From Palsa-872 sp036844615 (GTDB taxonomy: Bacteria > Chloroflexota > Dormibacteria > Dormibacterales > Dormibacteraceae), in the NCBI GenBank assembly GCA_036844615.1, contig DAIUFK010000006.1:1-52759 (forward strand): a stretch of DNA of 52,759 bases, given 5' to 3'. This document shows, in pieces, positions 47,585 to 52,759 of this stretch; the first letter of the stretch is position 1; each line of letters begins with the position of its first letter. Both the position numbers and the translations under genes were made by a program. The notes under the pieces were generated by a model that was given only the letters and a program-made list of their open reading frames with translations, was not told where the DNA came from and did no database searches.

Positions 47585-49269
47585 ATGTGAACCTCGACCT
47601 GGGCGCCGCCCCGCGCTATCGAATGGGCAGCCGCCTCCATCACCGCCACCGTCCGCCGCGCCTCATCAGGCGTCACCGCCAGCGGCTCCTCCCACGCGAG
47701 ATGGTCTGCGAGGTTGCGATAGAAGCCGCCCTCATCGCGCCGCGCCAGCACGAGCACCTCCTCGTGCGAGCCCCCATCGGCAGGCCTCATCACCTTGACC
47801 CTCGCGGGCGAATCCGCCGGCGCCAGGCGCTCCTCGATGAGCTCGCCCCCCGCTCCTCGCGACATCACGCTCTCCTCGCGCCAGTCCCCGACCACCGCCC
47901 CCTCGGTGCCGAGCAGGTACCACTTGGGCTTCAGTGCCGCGGCGATGTCCGACTGCAGGAACGTGGCCTGCGCCCCGCCGTCGAACATGAGGTCAACGCG
48001 GACCTGGTCCGCGTTGGTGACGTCGTGCCACACGCGCTTGTGCGCGGCCGCAGACACCGACTTCACTGCAAAAGGAAAGAGCTGCAGCACCCAGTCGAAG
48101 TAGTGAGACCCCCAGTCGTAGATGGTGCCGCCGGAGATCGGCTCGTGGCTGTGCCAGAAATCGCAGGGGTGCGAGTAGCCCCCTACAAACGCCTCCATGT
48201 AAAACGGCTCGCCGATCCGGCCCGACCTGACGACGTCGCGCATCGCGATGTAGTCCGGATCCCAGCGGCGGCTCTGATACACGGTGAGGACCCGCTCGCG
48301 CGACACCGCCGAGTCGATCATCCAATCGACCTCCTGGACGCGCAGCGCGAAAGGCTTCTCGCACACCACATGCTTCCCCGCCGCGAGAGCGGCAAGCACC
48401 GAGTCGGCATGCGCGCTGGGAGGCGTGCCCACTACCACGAGCCCGACATCAGGATCGTCGAACATGTCCTCCGCGCTCGAGTGAGTGGGCACGGTCCACT
48501 CACGGGCCGCAAGCTCGCGGCGCTCCGTGGACACGTCGCAGATCCCGCGCAGGCGCAGCCCTGTCGTGCTCGAGATCGCCGCCGCATGCGCGCGCGCTAT
48601 CGCTCCGTAGCCGATGAGGCCAACGCCGACTGTCGCCCCTGCCTCCTGGCCACCGGCGAACAGCAGCGCGCGGTGCACGAGCTTCTGGAACGAAGCGTCC
48701 TCGTAGGTCGACTCCTGGTGGCCGAGCCCGATGTGCACGAACCTGCCCGCACCGAATGCGCGCTCGTACGCCACCACCTGCTCGGTGAAGTGCCAGCTAG
48801 CTCGAAGGAACACACCGCCGTCTGAGGGCGGTCCCTCCGAGAGGTAGAGCTCGTCGGTGAGCTTCATCTCGGGTCCGAGGCGCTGGGAGAGCGGGTGGGA
48901 AGGGTCGGGCCGCACCACGAGCTCGGTGTGCGGCGCCGGCCCAGTGGGCGCCCACCGCGCGAGCTCGGCCAGCTCGCCCGACTCGGCCCAGCTCTCGAGC
49001 GTGCCGTGGAGGAGGACGAGGCCCCCACCTGCGCGTACGAACTCCGTGACCTGCGCCGCCTGCCCGGGCTGCAGGTGGTGGTCGCTCGCCGCAACGAGCA
49101 CGCGCACGTCCTCGAGGTCGAATTTCTCGGGGTCGGTGATCACGTCGATGTGGAAGTGCTGCGTGCCCTCGAGCGCGCGCAGCAGTGGGCGCGCCATTCG
49201 CAGGTAGTCGTGCATTCCCCCGGCCAGCAGTGCAAGCACGGAGACTCGGTTGCGCGACATCAGTGTCAT
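47581..49269 (-). CDS. ThuA-domain/Gfo-Idh-MocA fusion protein
   Basis: A 562-aa two-domain protein. Residues about 1-215 form a ThuA-like (trehalose-utilisation, amidotransferase-like) domain: VSVLALLAGGMHDYLRMARP, VRVLVAASDHHLQPGQAAQV, VRAGGGLVLLHGTLESW and GRFVHIGLGHQESTYEDASF. The rest is a Gfo/Idh/MocA oxidoreductase: VGVGLIGYGAIARAHAAAIS, LVVVGTPPSAHADSVLAALA, GKHVVCEKPFALRVQEVDWM, then SGGTIYDWGSHYFDWVLQLF. It probably oxidises or modifies a sugar or sugar derivative. ATG 49269 lies 1 nt after the glycosyltransferase stop; ATG 49260 is an alternative. The frame is open back to 49686, but that region is glycosyltransferase DNA. Confidence 0.88.
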   Translation of the reverse strand: MTLMSRNRVSVLALLAGGMHDYLRMARPLLRALEGTQHFHIDVITDPEKFDLEDVRVLVAASDHHLQPGQAAQVTEFVRAGGGLVLLHGTLESWAESGELAELARWAPTGPAPHTELVVRPDPSHPLSQRLGPEMKLTDELYLSEGPPSDGGVFLRASWHFTEQVVAYERAFGAGRFVHIGLGHQESTYEDASFQKLVHRALLFAGGQEAGATVGVGLIGYGAIARAHAAAISSTTGLRLRGICDVSTERRELAAREWTVPTHSSAEDMFDDPDVGLVVVGTPPSAHADSVLAALAAGKHVVCEKPFALRVQEVDWMIDSAVSRERVLTVYQSRRWDPDYIAMRDVVRSGRIGEPFYMEAFVGGYSHPCDFWHSHEPISGGTIYDWGSHYFDWVLQLFPFAVKSVSAAAHKRVWHDVTNADQVRVDLMFDGGAQATFLQSDIAAALKPKWYLLGTEGAVVGDWREESVMSRGAGGELIEERLAPADSPARVKVMRPADGGSHEEVLVLARRDEGGFYRNLADHLAWEEPLAVTPDEARRTVAVMEAAAHSIARGGAQVEVHI

Positions 49270-49270
49270 G

Positions 49271-50407
49271 CTACGACTGGGAGGAGACTGGACTCCGCGC
49301 GATCCGCCGCAGGACCTCCCTCGTCGCCGTTGCCGCCCGCTTCCATGTGAACTCTGCGGCGCGCACCCTGCCCGCCGCGCCGAGCTTCTCCCGCAGCGAC
49401 GCATCGGCGAGAAGGCGCTCGAGGCCCTCCGCGATCGAGGCCACGTCCTCGGGGTCGACGAGGACCACTGCGCCGTCACCAAGCTCGGGGAGCGCTCCCG
49501 CTTTCCCGACCACTGCGGGCACCCCGTGGGCCATGGCCTCGAGCAATGGCAGGCCGAATCCCTCGTAAAGGCTGGGAAACGCGAGCAACGCCGCTGAGCG
49601 GTAGAGAGCGGCGAGCGTGGCGTCGTCGACGTGGCCGAGGTGGCGAACTCCTGGCTCGGCCCTGATCCGCTGGATGGTGTCCCCATACGCCCAACCGGGC
49701 CGCCCCGCGATCACGAGGTCCGGCACGCCGGGTCGGTCGCCGATGATGACCGGCACCGATTCGCGCCTCAGCTTGCCGTAGGCCTCAAGAAGGCGCGGAT
49801 AGTTTTTGCGCGGCTCGATCGTCCCGACCGCGAGGATGAACCCGGATTCCAGGCCGGCGGGCAGAGCCGCCGGCGCCGCATCAGGTGTCACTCCCTCGGG
49901 GACTATCGCGACCTTCGATTCCAGCCCCTCGATCCGGTACCTGTCCACGAGGTCGCGCCGCGTGGCCTCCGAGGGCACCAGCACCGCCGCGGCGCTCCTC
50001 AGCGATCGAGGGAGAAGGGCGCCGAAGTAGGCCCTCTGCTGCCACGGCACCTCTCGCGGCCGCACCTTGAAGGCGAGGTCGTGCACGAAGACCGCGGCGG
50101 GCGGTGCGTTGGGGCGGCGCCGAGGCGGACTGGGCCAGTACGGATAAAGGATCGCGTCACAGCCGAGCTGGGCTTCGACACCCGGGAGCCACCGGGTCTT
50201 CAATGCAATCTCGTGCCTGTAGGGAGATAAGACAGCCTCGCAGTCGAGGTCTTCGAGGCTTGCAGGGCGCTCCCGGCTGCAGAGGAGGGTGAATTCGTCT
50301 TCGCCGCGGTCGGCGACGAGGGCCCGGGTGAGCTCGACCGCCAGGGTGATCATCCCGACGCGCTGAGGACGCCAGCAGGCGGTCACATCAATCGCGAATC
50401 GGGCCAT
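49271..50407 (-). CDS. GT4-family glycosyltransferase
   Basis: A 378-aa GT-B glycosyltransferase. The N-terminal domain has FAIDVTACWRPQRVGMITLA and VFVHDLAFKVRPREVPWQQR. The C-terminal nucleotide-sugar domain has FILAVGTIEPRKNYPRLLEA, VRHLGHVDDATLAALYRSAA and the E-x7-E motif YEGFGLPLLEAMAHGVPAVV. It is close to mannosyl/rhamnosyltransferases of the wbpY/mtfB type (GTs that use GDP- or dTDP-sugars), but the donor and acceptor are unknown. It is the first of three coupled genes with two Gfo/Idh-type oxidoreductases, suggesting sugar-nucleotide or glycoconjugate metabolism. Start ATG 50407 lies 21 nt downstream of a terminator hairpin. Confidence 0.9.
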   Translation of the reverse strand: MARFAIDVTACWRPQRVGMITLAVELTRALVADRGEDEFTLLCSRERPASLEDLDCEAVLSPYRHEIALKTRWLPGVEAQLGCDAILYPYWPSPPRRRPNAPPAAVFVHDLAFKVRPREVPWQQRAYFGALLPRSLRSAAAVLVPSEATRRDLVDRYRIEGLESKVAIVPEGVTPDAAPAALPAGLESGFILAVGTIEPRKNYPRLLEAYGKLRRESVPVIIGDRPGVPDLVIAGRPGWAYGDTIQRIRAEPGVRHLGHVDDATLAALYRSAALLAFPSLYEGFGLPLLEAMAHGVPAVVGKAGALPELGDGAVVLVDPEDVASIAEGLERLLADASLREKLGAAGRVRAAEFTWKRAATATREVLRRIARSPVSSQS

Positions 50408-50415
50408 GAAGGGAC

Positions 50416-50455
50416 TTTAAAAGAAGAAGGTCCTCCACCTTACGGCGGAGGACCC
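50416..50455 (-). terminator. Intrinsic terminator after the Ser/Thr kinase gene
   Basis: GGTCCTCC (50454-50447 on minus) pairs with GGAGGACC (50436-50429), with extra CC/GG pairs inside the loop, followed on the minus strand by the T-rich run TTCTTCTTTT. It is oriented to end the kinase transcript and stands only 21 nt before the glycosyltransferase ATG. Confidence 0.75.
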
Positions 50456-50556
50456 TCAGAAAGGAGGGAGGGCTATTGAAAACCTAGACTCACACCCGAT
50501 TAATTGAGAACTTAACAAGAGCCCGATTGCAACCCGCTTGCAGCGCGAGAGGGGTC

Positions 50557-52179
50557 TTAGTTCTCGACCGACCTGATGGCAAAGACGCAGTCGAAGGTCC
50601 CTGTGACGCAGCCGCACTCGACCTCTTCCACGTACCAATCGTTGGCCAGGCCTGCCCAACGCAGGATCGTCTCGATGCTCGTGGTCCAGATGTGGCACGA
50701 CTTGACTGCCTTGATCCGCCCGAGGGCGAACATGTTGGAGAAGTTCACCAGCCAGAACTGATGGGCGTCGACTTGCAGCCAGGCATGGGTGTGCTCTCCC
50801 CGCACCTGGTCCATCGCCTCGGTGTACGACTTCACGACGCCGGCCAGCTTGCGCTGCCGCCCCGGCACGAGGCGCCGCGGCCCGCCCATGCCATGCCTGC
50901 CGTCGGCGAGCCACCGCTCCGTCGCGCGCCGCCCCCAGGTCCTTATCGCATCCTCCGCCTCGTGCCCGTACACGCTCTCGAACGCCTCGTTGAGGCGGCT
51001 CAGGTACTCGACGGGCGTCGCGAGCTGCTCGTCGTTCGGCGGGTCTTCCTCTACGTACTGGACGAGGCCTGCCGAGTGCGCGATCTCCGGCCACCTGTCG
51101 GCGGTGACGTCGCGCGCAACGTGGATGAGGTTGGAAACGTGTGAGTTGAGGATGAACCTGCCACGCGCCCTCGAAGGCTTGACCCCCATCATCTCCAGCG
51201 TCTTCAACGCGGAAGCCGAGCCCGTGCTCGGCGTGGGCGGCGGGGACCCATGCATAGGGGCCGGCGCCGAGACGATCCTCATCGCCGCCGTCTCCGCGGG
51301 CTGCGAGAGAGGGGGCCGCGCAAACGGCTGTGCAGCAGGTGCGGCCGGCGCCTGGCGACGCTGCGGCAGCTTGGCCATCTGCGCGAGCAGGTCCCGCACT
51401 GTCTGCGGCCGCTGCCCAGGATCTTTCGCGAGCACCTTGGCGAGGAGCTGGTCGAGCTCATCGGGCAGCACGTTGTTCAGCTTGGCCGCCGAAGGCACAG
51501 GCGCGTTGACTGTCGCGTAAGCCACCTCCATGCGGTTGGAGCCGATGAACGGCAGGCGGCCGGTGAGCATCTCGAAGGTGAGGACTCCCATCGCATAGAT
51601 GTCGCAACGCCTGTCGACCTCGTGACCCATCACCTGCTCGGGCGCCATGTACCCGGGCGTGCCGATGGCAAGCCCGATGGTGGTGAGGTGCGTGGGTTGG
51701 CCGGCGCCGCGGGCAAGCCCGAAGTCGGCGAGCATGGCGCGACCGTCGGAGTGGATGAGCACGTTGGTGGGCTTGAGGTCCCTGTGCACGATGCCTGCGT
51801 CATGCGCGTGCTGCAGCCCGTCCCCGATCTCGCGCAGGTAGCGCCACGCGGTCAGCGTGTCGAGCGGCCCTCGGTTGAGGATGTCGCGCAGCGTCCCACC
51901 GCGGATCAGCGGCATGGTCAGAAACGCCACGCCCTCGGTGACCTCGAAGTCGTAGATCGGAAGGATGTTGGGGTGGTCGAGCTTGGCCAGCGTCTTCGCC
52001 TCGGTCTCGAACCGCTTGACGAACCCCTCGTCCTGGAACAGCTCCGGAGACAGCGCCTTGAGAGCGACCTCGCGGCCCAGCGGCTGCTGCACGGCGCGGT
52101 AAACGACAGCCATGCCGCCCCCACCGAGGCGCTCGACTATCTCGTAAGAGCCAAGCCTGGTCCCAGTGAGGTCCTTCAT
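50557..52179 (-). CDS. PknB-type Ser/Thr protein kinase with C-terminal V4R-like domain
   Basis: A 540-aa protein. Residues about 10-270 are a complete Hanks-type kinase: glycine loop LGGGGMAVVYRA, ATP Lys in VALKAL, catalytic HRDLKPTNVL, DFGLARG, and activation segment AIGTPGYMAPEQVMG. A Pro/Ala-rich linker (about 275-325) follows, with no transmembrane helix, so the protein is cytoplasmic. The last ~200 residues (from HVSNLIHVARDVTADRWPEI) are not PASTA, WD40 or TPR. The pattern YLSRLNEAFESVYGHEAEDA ... VEEVECGCVTGTFDCVFAIR resembles the V4R/haem-NO-binding-like small-molecule sensor fold, with E-x2-C-x-C and a late C-x-F. It follows a histidine kinase and response regulator on the same strand (44 nt gap), suggesting joint signalling. 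Confidence 0.87.
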   Translation of the reverse strand: MKDLTGTRLGSYEIVERLGGGGMAVVYRAVQQPLGREVALKALSPELFQDEGFVKRFETEAKTLAKLDHPNILPIYDFEVTEGVAFLTMPLIRGGTLRDILNRGPLDTLTAWRYLREIGDGLQHAHDAGIVHRDLKPTNVLIHSDGRAMLADFGLARGAGQPTHLTTIGLAIGTPGYMAPEQVMGHEVDRRCDIYAMGVLTFEMLTGRLPFIGSNRMEVAYATVNAPVPSAAKLNNVLPDELDQLLAKVLAKDPGQRPQTVRDLLAQMAKLPQRRQAPAAPAAQPFARPPLSQPAETAAMRIVSAPAPMHGSPPPTPSTGSASALKTLEMMGVKPSRARGRFILNSHVSNLIHVARDVTADRWPEIAHSAGLVQYVEEDPPNDEQLATPVEYLSRLNEAFESVYGHEAEDAIRTWGRRATERWLADGRHGMGGPRRLVPGRQRKLAGVVKSYTEAMDQVRGEHTHAWLQVDAHQFWLVNFSNMFALGRIKAVKSCHIWTTSIETILRWAGLANDWYVEEVECGCVTGTFDCVFAIRSVEN

Positions 52180-52222
52180 CGGACCCGCAACGATACTGTG
52201 TAAGACGCGAGGTGCTGCACGT

Positions 52223-52621
52223 TTACACCCCGGGTTTGGCGGTCAGCTTCGCGACGATGGCGACGAGGTCGGACAGCCGGAAAGGTTTGCTGAGGATGTC
52301 GTCGGCCCCTGCAGCGAGGAACCGCTCGCGGTCGCTGGCCATGGAATGCGCGCTCGCGATGACGATCGGCTGGTTCGGGATCTCCGCCTTGATGCGCTTC
52401 ATCGCCTCGATGCCGTCGATGCCAGGCATCGCCACGTCCATCAGGATCATGGCAGGGCGCTTACCCAACGCGACCTCTACCGCCTGCAAGCCGTCGGCGG
52501 CGATAAGGACCGTGTAGCCGGCCTTCTCCAGCACCCGCTTGCACAGCCGCTGGGCGACGTCATTGTCATCGGCAACGAGCACTGTGATGGCGGCGTTGCC
52601 GTCGGCGGAAGCGTCAGGCAT
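52223..52621 (-). CDS. Single-domain response regulator
   Basis: A 132-aa CheY-like receiver with no output domain. The acidic pocket is VLVADDNDVAQR, the phospho-acceptor Asp is in MILMDVAMPGIDGIEA, the switch Ser/Thr lies in VIASAHSMAS (Ser-Ala in place of Thr/Ser-Ala) and the conserved Lys is in ILSKPFRLSDL. ATG 52621 (MPDASADGNAAITVL) is used; the ORF opens earlier, but that part is the histidine kinase's tail. The start overlaps the kinase stop by 8 nt, so sensor and receiver are co-translated. Without an output domain, the signal must pass to another protein, possibly the adjacent Ser/Thr kinase (inference). Confidence 0.92.
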   Translation of the reverse strand: MPDASADGNAAITVLVADDNDVAQRLCKRVLEKAGYTVLIAADGLQAVEVALGKRPAMILMDVAMPGIDGIEAMKRIKAEIPNQPIVIASAHSMASDRERFLAAGADDILSKPFRLSDLVAIVAKLTAKPGV

Positions 52622-52759
52622 GCCGGCGCTGCAGTAATGTGAGGTTCTCCGCCGCCAGCGGGAGGGTGAAGTGAAACGCCGACCCGTGCCCGACCGCACT
52701 CTCAACCCAGATCTTGCCCCCATGCATCTCCACGATCTGCTTAACGATCGTGAGGCCCA
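52614..52759 (-). CDS. Histidine kinase, C-terminal end (partial)
   Basis: Only the last 47 residues are in the window. They show the end of a HATPase_c domain: GLTIVKQIVEMHGGKIWVES, then the G2-box-like GHGSAFHFTLPL, and a short tail ending RRHA. This is typical of HisKA-type sensor kinases. The stop TGA lies inside the response-regulator start (8-nt overlap). The sensor part is outside the window. Confidence 0.9.
   Translation of the reverse strand, partial: GLTIVKQIVEMHGGKIWVESAVGHGSAFHFTLPLAAENLTLLQRRHA

Noticed and set aside
49270..49686. ThuA-fusion gene beginning at 49686 (701 aa)
   Set aside because: The extra 139 residues are the glycosyltransferase region in another frame; ThuA homology begins at MTLMSRNRVSVLAL.

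Overview
This is a roughly 52.8 kb, high-GC, gene-dense bacterial scaffold segment carrying mostly housekeeping genes. It appears to be a draft or metagenome assembly, because it holds two 100-base N gaps. Several features suggest a monoderm-type Terrabacteria lineage: MurT/GatD peptidoglycan amidation, a 32-residue bS22/AURKAIP1-COX24-type ribosomal peptide, a DUF222-HNH protein, and many TANNNT boxes placed 6-8 nt before start codons, as in leaderless transcripts. Candidatus Dormibacterota, or a Chloroflexota or Actinobacteriota relative, is my best guess. That is inference from gene content; no 16S rRNA gene is present. LAYOUT 0-7 kb: start of a probable glycyl-tRNA synthetase, then recO, a CNNM/CBS protein, prs and glmU (all minus), a 100-N gap, then lon (plus). 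7-12 kb: a minus-strand cluster of murT-gatD (lipid II amidation), ispE and a gamma-carbonic anhydrase; rpsT (plus); holA. 12-18 kb: comEC and comEA (DNA uptake), tRNA-Gln(TTG), a small lipoprotein and leuS. 18-25 kb: EamA transporter, HIT hydrolase, amidohydrolase, acyl-CoA dehydrogenase, bS22-like peptide, lemA, a lipoprotein phospholipase D-like protein, a SAM hydroxide adenosyltransferase family protein and a small molybdopterin oxidoreductase. 25-40 kb: tRNA-Ala(CGC), MmcQ/YjbR protein, DUF2079 membrane protein, cobalamin-dependent metH with a membrane protein, an orphan CoxL-like molybdenum hydroxylase, malQ, acnA, two very small proteins and a PucR-type regulator. 40-53 kb: large-subunit glutamate synthase gltB, a DUF222/HNH protein behind an operator-like palindrome, a 77-bp tandem repeat, a second assembly gap, a three-gene sugar-type cluster (Gfo/Idh, ThuA-Gfo/Idh fusion, GT4 glycosyltransferase), and a signalling cluster (Ser/Thr kinase with an unusual C-terminal domain, a response regulator, and the end of a histidine kinase). 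WORKING TOGETHER: most of the window is core metabolism and information processing in short operons with 1-10 nt overlaps. prs and glmU supply PRPP and UDP-GlcNAc. MurT/GatD amidate the peptidoglycan stem. comEA/comEC form a DNA-uptake pair, although the ComEC metallo-beta-lactamase centre is degraded. The last 3 kb resembles a phospho-signalling module. MOST UNUSUAL POINTS: putative non-canonical start codons (CTG for recO, ATA for a Gfo/Idh gene); an identical 17-bp element placed the same distance before the -10 boxes of comEA and the phospholipase D gene; a LexA-like palindrome exactly filling the promoter spacer of the HNH gene; an in-frame palindromic insertion in gltB; a kinase fused to a possible V4R-like sensor; and an exact 55-bp duplication flanking the second N gap, which marks that gap as an assembly artefact. 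I found no CRISPR array, transposase, prophage or rRNA.
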